Shown here piece by piece: positions 35,650 to 45,009 of a DNA stretch of 64,000 bases (within the stretch, counting starts at the first letter, position 1; every line of letters begins with the position of its first letter). A model generated the notes under the pieces. The model ran no database searches. It was given only the letters and a program-made list of their open reading frames with translations, and had not been told where the DNA came from. Position numbers and translations under genes: made by a program. This DNA is from Saprospiraceae bacterium. Lineage in GTDB: Bacteria > Bacteroidota > Bacteroidia > Chitinophagales > Saprospiraceae. The stretch lies in assembly GCA_018057925.1 (NCBI GenBank), contig JAGPCT010000014.1:1-64000 (forward strand). The letters are read 5' to 3'.

Positions 35650-36381
35650 TTATAATTTAGCATTGGAACATGCCTTCTTTGTTTTCTTTTCTATTGGCTT
35701 ACCGTCAAGAAGGATGACTATTTCACCTTTTGCTGGAATCTGGCCGGACGTCACAGCTTGATACAATTCTGAAAGAGGTGCGGTAACTGCTTGTTCATAT
35801 ATTTTGGAAACTTCCCTCACAATACAAGCTATTCTATTCTCACTCGCATACTCAATTAATTCTTCTATGCATCTGAGTAGTCTATAAGGGGATTCATATA
35901 AAATTGTTGTGCATGGTAATTCGACAATATACTTTAATCTTGTTTGACGACCTTTCTTATGTGGAAGGAAACCTTCAAAGAAAAATTTATCCGTCGGCAA
36001 ACCACTCATAACCAACGCTGGAACGAAGGCGGTGGCTCCCGGAAGGCAGGTTATACGTAATTTTTTTTGAACAATGTTATGAATTAGTAAATATCCCGGA
36101 TCAGAGATACCTGGAGTTCCTGCATCAGAAACCAAAGCTATTTGTTTACCTTCTTGAAGTAAATGGGTTATTGCTTCGACTTCTTTATGTTCATTGAATG
36201 CATGGTAAGGACGAAGTTGAGTAGAAATTTCATACTTTTTTAAAAGGTTGCCGGTTGTCCTTGTATCTTCTGCAAAAATGATGTCAACCATCTTCAATGT
36301 TTCTAATGAACGCAGTGTTATATCGCCCAAATTACCGACCGGAGTCGGCACAACATATAGAATTCCTTCCGAATCAGCCAT
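35650..36381 (-). CDS. rsmI: 16S rRNA (cytidine(1402)-2'-O)-methyltransferase
   Basis: A 243-residue methyltransferase of the tetrapyrrole-methylase fold that modifies C1402 in the ribosomal decoding centre. Diagnostic segments are VVPTPVGNLGDITLRSLETL (about 9-28), AEDTRTTGNLLKKY (about 35) and the SAM-binding SDAGTPGISDPGYLL (about 84-98). The C-terminal extension of larger RsmI proteins is short here. It starts 2 nt after the pssA stop, so the two form an operon, likely from a promoter upstream of pssA. Confidence 0.94.
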   Translation of the reverse strand: MADSEGILYVVPTPVGNLGDITLRSLETLKMVDIIFAEDTRTTGNLLKKYEISTQLRPYHAFNEHKEVEAITHLLQEGKQIALVSDAGTPGISDPGYLLIHNIVQKKLRITCLPGATAFVPALVMSGLPTDKFFFEGFLPHKKGRQTRLKYIVELPCTTILYESPYRLLRCIEELIEYASENRIACIVREVSKIYEQAVTAPLSELYQAVTSGQIPAKGEIVILLDGKPIEKKTKKACSNAKL

Positions 36382-36383
36382 TG

Positions 36384-37094
36384 TTATATTTTGACAAAAT
36401 TGGAAATAATAGAAAAAAGAATATACAATAAAATGGATGCACTCAACATGACATAAGGATAAAATATACCCATCCCCACTATAGAGCCTAAGAGTAATAG
36501 TATATAAGGGTTAGATAAGGTTTCTTTGTTAAATTTTATTTTAAAATGGACAATTTTTGAATTCATTAAATACGAAAAAAGTATAATAAATAAATAAATC
36601 AAAGAGCTATCTTTTAAATATGATATCAAATCAATATTTCCGCCCTTTTGTATGAGTAACCAGCCTGTAAAAAACATGCCCATAGCGGGAGTCGGTAAGC
36701 CGATAAATTTGTCAGATTGATCGTCAGAAATGTTGAATCTGCCCAGACGCAGCCCAGCAAATACTGTTAGAATAAAAGCAGGATATAGCATAGCACGATC
36801 TACCCAATCGCCACCGGAAGGATCAATATTCAAAGCTTGAACCAATGTTATATATACTACTGCACCGGGAAATACTCCAAATGATACAACGTCGGCCAAA
36901 GAATCAAGTTGTATGCCCAATGGGCTATTTACCTTTAGTTTACGGGCTAACATTCCATCCAAAAAGTCGGCAACCAAACTTATTACTTGGAATATTAAGG
37001 CCTCTTCAACGTGTAAATGAAAAATACTAACTACAGCTAATGCCCCACAAAATAAATTAATTAAGGTTAAAGTGTTTGGTAAATGCTTGAGCAT
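36384..37094 (-). CDS. pssA: CDP-diacylglycerol-serine O-phosphatidyltransferase
   Basis: A 236-residue inner-membrane enzyme making phosphatidylserine, the precursor of phosphatidylethanolamine. The CDP-alcohol phosphotransferase motif D-G-x2-A-R-x8-G-x3-D-x3-D is seen as DGMLARKLKVNSPLGIQLDSLAD (about 46-68). Several hydrophobic helices fill the rest. The start MLKHLPNTLTLINLFCGALAV is typical of PssA rather than PgsA. Length is normal for the short Bacteroidota/Bacillus type II form. It is the first gene of the pssA-rsmI pair. Confidence 0.92.
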   Translation of the reverse strand: MLKHLPNTLTLINLFCGALAVVSIFHLHVEEALIFQVISLVADFLDGMLARKLKVNSPLGIQLDSLADVVSFGVFPGAVVYITLVQALNIDPSGGDWVDRAMLYPAFILTVFAGLRLGRFNISDDQSDKFIGLPTPAMGMFFTGWLLIQKGGNIDLISYLKDSSLIYLFIILFSYLMNSKIVHFKIKFNKETLSNPYILLLLGSIVGMGIFYPYVMLSASILLYILFSIISNFVKI

Positions 37095-37198
37095 GAATCT
37101 TTATTTTTTGACAAATTTGACAAAAATTACCGGAGTTCAAACTATATTGTAGTTATATTCGTTTAAAACTTGTAATTTTATTTTAATCTGTAAGGCTA

Positions 37199-39031
37199 AT
37201 GAGGCTATTTTTATTACTTAATCTTATCATTTTTTCAGTTACAGCAATAGCTCAACCAAGCAATGATGTCTGTAATACAGCCACTGAACTTACCAATATT
37301 AGTAATTTTTGTTCTGATTATGGAGCTTATAATAATTTTGGAGCAAAGCCTTCTATTCCATTTAGTAATATATGTATCCCCAATGATGCTACTGCGAAAG
37401 ATGTTTGGTTTAAGTTTGTCGCTATAGCAAATTATGTCAATTTAGTTGTCAATGGTAAATCACCCAATAATCCAGGTGGAACGTTGATATCTCCTCAACT
37501 TTTATTGTATTCCGGAACATGCAATGCATTATTAGAAATAGATTGTATTAGTGATGCTTTTCAAAACAACAATGTAGAAATTTTTGCCGGGCCATTGACT
37601 CCTGGACAGACGTATTATATTAATGTGAGTGCTCGTAATGATAATGTCGGTACCTTTCAATTGTGTATTAATAACTATAATCAAAACTTTGTTCCTGATG
37701 GCGACTGTCCTACAAGTAGAAAGCTATGTGACAAATCTACCGTTTTTATCGATGCAGTATTTGATCCCGGCAAAATAACGAATGAGATACCCAATTTCAC
37801 TTGCATAGGGAATGAAAGTGCATCTTCTTGGTTTCGTTGGACATGTAGTAAATCCGGCACTTTGACGTTAAAACTGTCACCTACCAAGCTGGATGATGAC
37901 TTAGATTTTGCTGTTTTTGAATTAACAGGTGGAATAGATGATTGTGCATCTAAACGCATGATCAGGTGTTGTGCATCAGGTGAAAACGTTGGCGAGCCTT
38001 ATGAGTTGTGGAAACAATGTACCGGTCCAACCGGGATGAACCTTACAAGCACCGACGAGCAAGAGCAACCGGGCTGTGGCAATGGTAATGACAGTTATGT
38101 TAAGTATATTGATATGGAAGAAGGTAAGAGTTATGCTTTATTTGTCAACAATTTTTCTAAATCCGGTAAAGGATATACGATGGAATTTGGAGGAACCGGT
38201 GAATTCCTTGGAGCAAGAGCTAATTTTGATGTCATTCCGGATGGAACATGCTTCGAAGATTCACTTACTTTTATCAATAAATCCATTGAACCTACCGATC
38301 CAATAGTTGATTATAAATGGAATTTTGGCAATGCTGCGAATCCTAATTCTTACAATGATGCCAATCCGCCCAAAGTGAAGTACGCAAGTCCCGGGTATAA
38401 ATCCGTATCTTTAACGATAACATCTAAAGACGGTTGCGTTGATACTTATGTAATAAACTTTGTAGCTCAATGTTGCGTTGATCCCTTGAGTGTTGATTTA
38501 ACGGTTAATCCATCAGATGTTGTACTGCTTGGTGATAAAATTACTTTGAATGGTATTGTTACTAATGCCGTAGGTTCTGTAAAATATGAGTGGATTCCGG
38601 CTAATTTAATACAAGAGTGCTTTACCTGTCCATCCGTTAGCCTAATACCTGTAAAGGACGATATCTTTCATGTTTTAGTTGAAGATAATAAAGGTTGCAT
38701 TGCGGAGGATTCGATTGAGATTAGGATAGTAGATATAACGGATGTTGTTGCTCCAAATATATTTAGTCCTAATTATGATGGGATTAATGATTATTTTAAT
38801 ATTTTCCCAAACCGTGGTGCCAAAACCATTAAGAAATTGCTTGTATTTAATCGTTGGGGTGCATGTGTGTATGAAGGCTCTAATCTAAGACCGGGAAATG
38901 ATGGTGAAGGCTGGGACGGAACCTTCAAAGGGAAAGAATGCAATCCGGATGTTTATGTCTATTATTCGGAAGTTGAATTTCTCAATGGCAGGATTCAAAT
39001 TGTAAAAGGTAGCATTACTTTGGTGAGATAA
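37199..39031 (+). CDS. T9SS type B sorting-domain surface protein with PKD-like domain
   Basis: A 610-residue exported protein. Signal peptide about 1-18 (ending AIAQ). Residues about 20-165 and 165-330 look like two beta-sandwich modules with paired cysteines and the DVWFKFVAIANYVNLVV pattern seen in bacterial pre-peptidase-like domains. A PKD-like domain lies at about 340-420 (FINKSIEPTDPIVDYKWNFG ... VSLTITSKDG). The C-terminus from about 517 is a type B T9SS domain (NIFSPNYDGINDYFNIFP ... FNRWG ... GWDGTFKGKE ... DVYVYY ... KGSITLVR), so it would be delivered to the cell surface, often in gliding or adhesion. No enzyme domain is seen. A TATATTCG at 37152 is one base off a -7 box. Confidence 0.85.
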   Translation: MRLFLLLNLIIFSVTAIAQPSNDVCNTATELTNISNFCSDYGAYNNFGAKPSIPFSNICIPNDATAKDVWFKFVAIANYVNLVVNGKSPNNPGGTLISPQLLLYSGTCNALLEIDCISDAFQNNNVEIFAGPLTPGQTYYINVSARNDNVGTFQLCINNYNQNFVPDGDCPTSRKLCDKSTVFIDAVFDPGKITNEIPNFTCIGNESASSWFRWTCSKSGTLTLKLSPTKLDDDLDFAVFELTGGIDDCASKRMIRCCASGENVGEPYELWKQCTGPTGMNLTSTDEQEQPGCGNGNDSYVKYIDMEEGKSYALFVNNFSKSGKGYTMEFGGTGEFLGARANFDVIPDGTCFEDSLTFINKSIEPTDPIVDYKWNFGNAANPNSYNDANPPKVKYASPGYKSVSLTITSKDGCVDTYVINFVAQCCVDPLSVDLTVNPSDVVLLGDKITLNGIVTNAVGSVKYEWIPANLIQECFTCPSVSLIPVKDDIFHVLVEDNKGCIAEDSIEIRIVDITDVVAPNIFSPNYDGINDYFNIFPNRGAKTIKKLLVFNRWGACVYEGSNLRPGNDGEGWDGTFKGKECNPDVYVYYSEVEFLNGRIQIVKGSITLVR

Positions 39032-39155
39032 TTGATTAATACAGGGTTGTTAATTCAGATCAATTCGGCTATTTTCTAAATGTTCCATTTTAAATTTTAT
39101 TACCTCAATTGTTGTATTCAGGTTAATATACTTATATTCGCAAAAAAATATAAAC

Positions 39156-41462
39156 GTGTACAATTTTCTATCTTTTACCAAAACATTTCTTTTTGTATTC
39201 TATTTAATACCTATTGTCGGGTTTTCTCAGATAAACATTGTTCCCCAACCTGTTAAAGTAATTAGTCAGGCTGGCAAATTAGATATTCGGAAAATGGAAT
39301 CTTATTATTATTCCAATGCACCCACTCAAGACATTATGTCTGATTTTTTATCTTGGGGAAAAGAATATTATGCCTTAAACTTGAAAAAATCCACAAAACC
39401 TGAAAAAGCCATTCGTTTTGTGCAGACAGATACATTTTCACATAAAAATGCTTATTTGTTGACTATTAACGAGAAGGGTGTTGAAATACGGTATAAAGAT
39501 GAAGCGGGAGCTTTTTATGCTACACAGACTTTAAAACAGCTTTGTCCTGTGGAAGGCAGCTTTTCTACAGAGAATTTCAAACAAGCATTGAAAGTCCCAT
39601 ATTGTCAGATATATGATTATCCTCGATATGCGTATAGAGGGATGCATTTGGATGAGTGTAGACACTTTTTTGGGATGGAAGCGGTGAAGAAATATATAGA
39701 CATGCTGGCTTTTCAAAAGTACAATTATTTCCATTGGCATTTGACAGATGATCAAGGCTGGAGGATAGAGATAAAAAGATATCCAAAATTGACTCAAATA
39801 GCTTCTTGCCGTGACGAGACGTTAATTGGACATTATCGAGATAAGCCTGTGCGGTATGATGGTCAAAAGTATTGCCATTACTATACGCAAGAGCAAATAA
39901 AAGAAATTGTTGCTTATGCGGCAAAGAAATATATTACGATTGTTCCTGAAATTGAGATGCCCGGACATGCCTCAGCGGCACTGTCTGCATATCCAGAACT
40001 CGGATGCACCGGCAAACCCGTCAAGGCTGCTACTACTTGGGGCGTTTTCGAAGATATATTTTGCCCTAAAGATGGTACGTTTTTATTTTTACAAAATGTT
40101 TTAGATGAAGTTATGATGCTATTTCCATCAAAATATATTCATATTGGTGGAGATGAAGTTCCAAAGGTACAATGGAAAAATTGCGATTTCTGTCAGGGTT
40201 TGATAAAAAAATATCGATTAAAAAATGAGGAAGGACTTCAATCATATTTCATTCAAAAAATAGATAAATATGTTACTTCTAAAGGCAGGACTATAATAGG
40301 GTGGGATGAGATATTAGAAGGCGGATTGGCCGAAAATGCTATTGTGATGTCGTGGAGAGGCACTGAAGGCGGCATTGAAGCAGCTAATCAAAATCATGAA
40401 GTCATCATGACGCCCGGAGCATACTGTTACTTTGACCATTTTCAAGCTCGCCGCCCAGGTGAACCGGTTGCCTTTGGTGGTTTGACTACTTTGAAGAAGG
40501 TTTATTCCTTTGACCCAACACCACAAAGCTTGCCTTTAGACAAACAAAAATACATACTTGGAGGGCAAGCCAACTTATGGACTGAATATATTGCAAGTCC
40601 CGAACATGTTCAGTATATGGCCTATCCGCGCTCTTTTGCATTGTCAGAAGTGCTTTGGTCTCCTAAAGATAGTAAAAATTATGCTGACTTTGTAAGAAGA
40701 TTAAAAGTGCAATTGCCACGATTGGATGCTTGGAAGATCAATTATGCCCACCATTTTTACACGCTTGAGATCAAATCCAACCATGTCAATGACAGACAAA
40801 AAATTTCATTTACCACTGATGCTCAACCGGCTAATATATTATATCGTATAACTGAAGGGAAATCAACTACTGCATGGTTGCCTTATTCAGAACCTATCGA
40901 TATGCCAAATGGAATGGGTGTTGTAGAAGCGAGAATGGTGGATGATGAAAAGAAAGTTGATATGCCTATTTATTCCAAAGAATATGTTTCAAATATCGGG
41001 TGTTCTGCTGTGATGAAATTAGATGCTGAGCCCAGTGAAAAGTATAATTTAGGTGGAGTAGTGGCTTTGCAAAATGGATTTTATGGCACTGACGATAGTT
41101 TTGGGGGTGATGAATGGCTTGGGTTTTCAGGGAAAGATATAAATGCAAATTTTCAGTTTAATTCAAAAACGGCTCTTAGTCAAGTGGAGATTCGTTTTTA
41201 TGATGACAGAGGGAATTGGATTTATCCTCCAAAGTCATTTACTATACTTGGTGGAGATGACAATAATAATTTAACTGAAATCCCGTGTAAAGTTACTATC
41301 AATGAAATGGGTAATATATCCAAGGCGTTTATTCAATTTAAACAACCGGTTGATGTTTCTGTACTTCAAGTGAATATTAAACGTTTTGGAATTATTCCTG
41401 ATGGTGAGAAAGGTGCCGGACACGAAGCTTGGCTTTTCTGCGATGAAATCTTATTGCGTTGA
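39156..41462 (+). CDS. Exported beta-N-acetylhexosaminidase (GH20)
   Basis: A 768-residue glycoside hydrolase that removes terminal N-acetylglucosamine or N-acetylgalactosamine from chitin oligomers or glycoconjugates. Start codon GTG (39156), then a signal peptide (about 1-25, ending GFSQ). A GH20b N-terminal domain (about 30-160), a catalytic TIM barrel with HWHLTDDQGWRIEIKRYP (about 193) and the catalytic pair Asp-Glu in IHIGGDEVPK (about 330), and WTEYIASPEHVQYMAYPR (about 475). After about 520 there is a chitobiase C-terminal-like region and a possible carbohydrate-binding beta-sandwich (about 620-768). No T9SS domain, so probably periplasmic. A TATATTCG sits about 20 nt upstream of the start. 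Confidence 0.93.
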   Translation: MYNFLSFTKTFLFVFYLIPIVGFSQINIVPQPVKVISQAGKLDIRKMESYYYSNAPTQDIMSDFLSWGKEYYALNLKKSTKPEKAIRFVQTDTFSHKNAYLLTINEKGVEIRYKDEAGAFYATQTLKQLCPVEGSFSTENFKQALKVPYCQIYDYPRYAYRGMHLDECRHFFGMEAVKKYIDMLAFQKYNYFHWHLTDDQGWRIEIKRYPKLTQIASCRDETLIGHYRDKPVRYDGQKYCHYYTQEQIKEIVAYAAKKYITIVPEIEMPGHASAALSAYPELGCTGKPVKAATTWGVFEDIFCPKDGTFLFLQNVLDEVMMLFPSKYIHIGGDEVPKVQWKNCDFCQGLIKKYRLKNEEGLQSYFIQKIDKYVTSKGRTIIGWDEILEGGLAENAIVMSWRGTEGGIEAANQNHEVIMTPGAYCYFDHFQARRPGEPVAFGGLTTLKKVYSFDPTPQSLPLDKQKYILGGQANLWTEYIASPEHVQYMAYPRSFALSEVLWSPKDSKNYADFVRRLKVQLPRLDAWKINYAHHFYTLEIKSNHVNDRQKISFTTDAQPANILYRITEGKSTTAWLPYSEPIDMPNGMGVVEARMVDDEKKVDMPIYSKEYVSNIGCSAVMKLDAEPSEKYNLGGVVALQNGFYGTDDSFGGDEWLGFSGKDINANFQFNSKTALSQVEIRFYDDRGNWIYPPKSFTILGGDDNNNLTEIPCKVTINEMGNISKAFIQFKQPVDVSVLQVNIKRFGIIPDGEKGAGHEAWLFCDEILLR

Positions 41463-42370
41463 CATTTGATACATCAGATATACCTGCCAGCCCTCTCGAA
41501 TTTATCTTGAGACAACAGGATGGAACTGAACTGTATATCAAAAGAGATGATTTAGTTCATCCTATTATTGAAGGCAATAAGTGGAGAAAGCTGAAATACA
41601 ACATTATTGAGGTTTTACAAAAAGAAATGAAAACCATTATTAGTGTTGGAGGTGCATATTCCAATCATTTATTGGCGCTTAGTCAAGCTGGTAAATATTA
41701 TCAGTTTCAGACGAAAGGATTTGTTTATGGTGATTATGTCGATGTACATAATTTTACGCTCTCTTCATGCCTTAATAATGGAATGGAGATTGTACCGCTT
41801 TCAAAAAAGGAATTTTTACATATCAAGGAAAAAGGATTTTCCACTAGAGAATATGAATATTTTGTACCCGAAGGTGGCAGCAATAACTTATCATTTATTG
41901 GGACCGGGGAATTATATGCGGAACTCATCCAACAAATGCCTGACTTGACCCATATAGTTCTGCCATTTGGAAGTGGCGGTACGACGGCAGGGATTTATCA
42001 AGCATCTTTGAGAAGCATTGAAATCATTGCCATTCCGGTACTGAAACTCAATCCTAAGCAACATCTTTTGAAGATTTTTCACCGGGATTTCGATGCCTTA
42101 AAATCATTCGATGAATATCACTTTGGTGGATATGCCAAGTTTAATCAGACTTTGTTGGATTTTATAACCTCATGGCATGAAAAATATAGTATGGTTGTTG
42201 ATCCAATCTACAATGGAAAAGCATTATTCGGTCTAATTGAAAAGCTGTCACATGGGTATTTTCCACCTTATTCGAAGATTGTATATATCCACACAGGGGG
42301 AAGTCAAGGAATTGTCGGATTTAACAGACGGTTTAACTTAAACTTACCCGAAAAGGGGATGGAAATATAA
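41459..42370 (+). CDS. PLP-dependent D-cysteine desulfhydrase / ACC deaminase family protein
   Basis: A 303-residue fold-type II PLP enzyme. The PLP lysine is in EGNKWRKLKYNI and the stacking/asparagine loop in SVGGAYSNHLLALS; the phosphate loop is FGSGGTTAGI. These fit the family of D-cysteine desulfhydrase and 1-aminocyclopropane-1-carboxylate deaminase; which substrate is used cannot be told. The start is TTG at 41459, overlapping the TGA stop of the hexosaminidase (TTGA), so translation is probably coupled. No nearby in-frame ATG would keep the conserved N-terminal segment. It may relate to amino-acid breakdown. The 3' end meets pdhC after 5 nt. Confidence 0.83.
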   Translation: MTFDTSDIPASPLEFILRQQDGTELYIKRDDLVHPIIEGNKWRKLKYNIIEVLQKEMKTIISVGGAYSNHLLALSQAGKYYQFQTKGFVYGDYVDVHNFTLSSCLNNGMEIVPLSKKEFLHIKEKGFSTREYEYFVPEGGSNNLSFIGTGELYAELIQQMPDLTHIVLPFGSGGTTAGIYQASLRSIEIIAIPVLKLNPKQHLLKIFHRDFDALKSFDEYHFGGYAKFNQTLLDFITSWHEKYSMVVDPIYNGKALFGLIEKLSHGYFPPYSKIVYIHTGGSQGIVGFNRRFNLNLPEKGMEI

Positions 42371-42375
42371 TGACA

Positions 42376-43596
42376 TTACAACAACATCGTAAGCGGCTGC
42401 TCCAGATAAGATTTTAGAGTCTGAAGGAATTGAGCACCTACAGCACCATCTACCACCCGATGATCACAGGATAGGGTCAGTTTCATGGTGTTGCCTGGCA
42501 CTACGACGCCATTCTTCACGACCGGTTTATTAACAATGCTTCCAACAGCTAAGATACACGCATCCGGCGGATTGATGATAGCGGTAAAGTTGTCAATATC
42601 AAACATCCCTAAATTAGAAATAGTAAAAGTATTGCCTTGCATTTCATCCAATCCAAGTTTTTTGTCTTTGGCTTTTCCTGCAAGTGTTTTAATTTCTTGA
42701 TTCAATTCGGATAAGGACTTGAAGTTCGCATTTTTAACAACAGGAACTAACAGTCCATCCGGCACAGCAACAGCTATACCAATATTGACCAAATAATTTT
42801 CACGAATGAAGTCATTCATCCAACTGGAATTAACCTGAGGATGTCTGGCTAAAGAAAGGGCAGAAGCTTTGACGACCAAGTCGTTGTAGGATATTTTTAC
42901 ATCTCCGTTTTTATTAAGGCTCTCTCTTGCGGCGATGGCATTATCCATATCCACTTCAATAGTAAGGTAAAAATGAGGAGCACTGAATTTACTTTCTCCC
43001 AATCTGCGAGCGATGGTCTTTCTAACTTGAGAAAGTGGAATATCTTTGTATGCCTCACCTGATCCGACAAAGTTAGACGCAGTAGGAACAGGAATGGATG
43101 AACCTTTGAAGCCTTCGACATCTTGTTTGATAATTCTACCACCTTCACCGGTACCGGCGACTTTAGAGAGGTCAATACCTTTTTCACTGGCTATTGCTTT
43201 GGCTAAGGGGCTGGCTTTTATTCTATCTGAATTTACTGAGCTAACAACTGTCTCTTGTATGTTTTCTTTAGATTCTGATGCCTTTTCGACTATGTCTGTA
43301 GTCGGTTGAGGTGATGATTTAGGAGCATTACTTCCGGCTAAAATAGCAGATATGTCTTCTCCTTCTTTACCTATTACCGCCAATAATGCGCCTACAGCAA
43401 TATGTCCTTGAGGAACGGCAATGTGTAACAATGTACCTTCATAAAAACTTTCTAAATCCATAGTGGCCTTATCTGTTTCTACTTCAGCCAAAACGTCACC
43501 CGGGGAGACTTTATCGCCCACCTTTTTAACCCATCCTACAATATTGCCCTCTTCCATAGTGTCACTTAGACGGGGCATCATTAATGCATCTGCCAT
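42376..43596 (-). CDS. pdhC: Pyruvate dehydrogenase E2 component (dihydrolipoamide acetyltransferase)
   Basis: A 406-residue E2 core protein. A single lipoyl domain (about 1-77) carries Lys43 in VETDKATMDL as the lipoylation site. A linker is followed by the peripheral subunit-binding domain (about 122-157, ASPLAKAIASEKGIDLSKVAGTG) and the catalytic acetyltransferase domain (about 180-406) with the active-site DHRVVDGAVGAQFL near the end. N-terminal PRLSDTMEEGNIVGW is typical of the pyruvate complex in Bacteroidota and mitochondria. A promoter with ideal spacing lies upstream (43617-43646). The E1-alpha and the other subunits are not adjacent. Confidence 0.93.
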   Translation of the reverse strand: MADALMMPRLSDTMEEGNIVGWVKKVGDKVSPGDVLAEVETDKATMDLESFYEGTLLHIAVPQGHIAVGALLAVIGKEGEDISAILAGSNAPKSSPQPTTDIVEKASESKENIQETVVSSVNSDRIKASPLAKAIASEKGIDLSKVAGTGEGGRIIKQDVEGFKGSSIPVPTASNFVGSGEAYKDIPLSQVRKTIARRLGESKFSAPHFYLTIEVDMDNAIAARESLNKNGDVKISYNDLVVKASALSLARHPQVNSSWMNDFIRENYLVNIGIAVAVPDGLLVPVVKNANFKSLSELNQEIKTLAGKAKDKKLGLDEMQGNTFTISNLGMFDIDNFTAIINPPDACILAVGSIVNKPVVKNGVVVPGNTMKLTLSCDHRVVDGAVGAQFLQTLKSYLEQPLTMLL

Positions 43597-43616
43597 TTCT
43601 TATTAAATTATACCGC

Positions 43617-43646
43617 CAAAAATAGGCTTTTTCATACAATTCACAA
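43617..43646 (-). promoter_or_regulatory. Promoter of pdhC (TTG, 19 nt, TATTTTTG)
   Basis: On the minus strand TTG (43646-43644) is followed after exactly 19 nt by TATTTTTG (43624-43617). This is an ideal match to the Bacteroidota -33/-7 layout and ends 20 nt before the pdhC ATG. Confidence 0.65.
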
Positions 43647-43710
43647 ATCTAAAGTTTTATTATCCTTTTAATTCGTTTGAATAGTCATGAAAAAACTGTA
43701 GGCCATTGTT

Positions 43711-43747
43711 TAAAAAAATAAAAGGTCGATTCGATGAACCGACCTTT
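43711..43747 (-). terminator. Terminator after tRNA-His
   Basis: On the minus strand AAAGGTCG and CGACCTTT form an 8-bp stem, followed by a T-run (complement of 43712-43720). It starts 4 nt after the tRNA-His 3' end. Confidence 0.75.
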
Positions 43748-43751
43748 CTGG

Positions 43752-43826
<75 letters not shown>

Positions 43827-44001
43827 GTATTTTGGTTGGCAAAGATAAGACTATTTTATAATGTAGAAAGAAATTTAAACATTTTAATTTAAATATTTTA
43901 TTGTTCCTTGATAATCATGCATATATGTAGTAATCTATTATAAAATTAATACCATTTTTGAACAAATATTGAAATATATCATTTAATTAATTGTATCTAA
44001 A

Positions 44002-44769
44002 ATGAAAGTGATGAATAAAAGAAGTTTTTTAAAAGGAATAGGGTTAACATCAGTGGCATTCATGGCGACTAAATTGTTTGGCTTTAGTAAAGAATCAGAG
44101 GATTTTAATTATGATTTTATAGGAGAAGGGGAGTATTTAGCCGATCCAATCTTGCCCGTTGATGGAAAATTTATTTTACCAAAGTTGGGATTTGATTACA
44201 ACGCACTTGAACCTAATATAGATGCTCAGACGATGGAGATACATTATTCCAAGCATCATCAGGGTTATGTAAATAACTTGAATAAAGCTATTGAAGGAAA
44301 GGCATTGGCAACGTATTCACTTGAAAAAATTTGTTCTCTTGCCGATAACAAAGATATGGCTACGAGAAATAATGCCGGCGGTCACTTTAATCACACATTT
44401 TTCTGGGAAATTATTAAGCCGGGTGGAGCAAAAGAACCGAACGGTGCGTTAGCCGGCGCAATTGTCAGAGACTTTGGCTCATTTGATAAATTTAAGGAGG
44501 TGTTTCAAGATGCTGCCGGCAAAAGATTTGGATCAGGATGGGCTTGGTTAGTTAAAGGAGCCAATGGTAAATTATACGTTTATTCTTCTCCTAATCAGGA
44601 TAATCCATTGATGTCAACGTTGGGATATAAAGGTGTGCCCATCATAGGAATTGATGTATGGGAGCATGCTTATTATTTAAAATATACCAACAAGAGAGGT
44701 GATTATGTGAAGAATTTTTGGAATATTGTCAATTGGGATGTTGCTGAAAAAAATTATTCTAAAAAATAA
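44002..44769 (+). CDS. Exported Fe/Mn superoxide dismutase with Tat-like signal
   Basis: A 255-residue protein whose body (about 50-255) is an Fe/Mn superoxide dismutase: LPKLGFDYNALEPNIDAQTMEIHYSKHHQGYV, HFNHTFFWEI, GSGWAWLV and DVWEHAYYLKY. The four metal ligands are the His in MEIHY, the His in FNHTFFW, and the Asp and His in DVWEHAY. Ahead of it is an unusual N-terminal extension with NKRSFLKGIGLTSVAFMATKLF, which resembles a Tat signal (S/R-R-x-F-L-K) with KR in place of RR. This suggests an exported, folded enzyme protecting the periplasm. The start could be the ATG three codons later. Confidence 0.9.
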   Translation: MKVMNKRSFLKGIGLTSVAFMATKLFGFSKESEDFNYDFIGEGEYLADPILPVDGKFILPKLGFDYNALEPNIDAQTMEIHYSKHHQGYVNNLNKAIEGKALATYSLEKICSLADNKDMATRNNAGGHFNHTFFWEIIKPGGAKEPNGALAGAIVRDFGSFDKFKEVFQDAAGKRFGSGWAWLVKGANGKLYVYSSPNQDNPLMSTLGYKGVPIIGIDVWEHAYYLKYTNKRGDYVKNFWNIVNWDVAEKNYSKK

Positions 44770-44838
44770 TTGTATGTATTTGTATATTTCAAAGATTAAT
44801 ATACCTTTGCGAACTCTTTGTTAAAAAGACAAGGTTTT

Positions 44839-44923
44839 GGAGAGATGGCAGAGCGGTTTAATGCGGCGGTCTTGAAAACCGTTGACTGTAACAGGTCCGG
44901 GGGTTCGAATCCCTCTCTCTCCG
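44839..44923 (+). tRNA. tRNA-Ser (anticodon TGA)
   Basis: An 85-nt tRNA with a long variable arm. The acceptor stem GGAGAGA/TCTCTCC pairs perfectly, discriminator G as expected for Ser. The anticodon loop carries TGA (CTTGAAA). The T arm has GGGGTTCGAATCCC. Reads UCA codons and possibly others by wobble. CCA is not encoded. Confidence 0.95.
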
Positions 44924-44963
44924 CATCGACGATATGAAATATTATTTTTAATCGTTAAAATGG

Positions 44964-45000
44964 AAAGTTTGTAATTTAGTCAGATTACAAACTTTTTTTT
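44964..45000 (+). terminator. Strong rho-independent terminator after tRNA-Ser
   Basis: AAAGTTTGTAAT (44964-44975) pairs perfectly with ATTACAAACTTT (44984-44995) around an 8-nt loop, then a T-run. It can also serve the converging DCC-family gene to its right. Confidence 0.85.
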
Positions 45001-45009
45001 GTGTGTAGC

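Noticed and set aside
39040-39075. Possible further copy of the dispersed repeat (TTAATTCAGAT)
   Set aside because: Only about 11 nt match copy A and no hairpin or flanking similarity follows, so chance is more likely.
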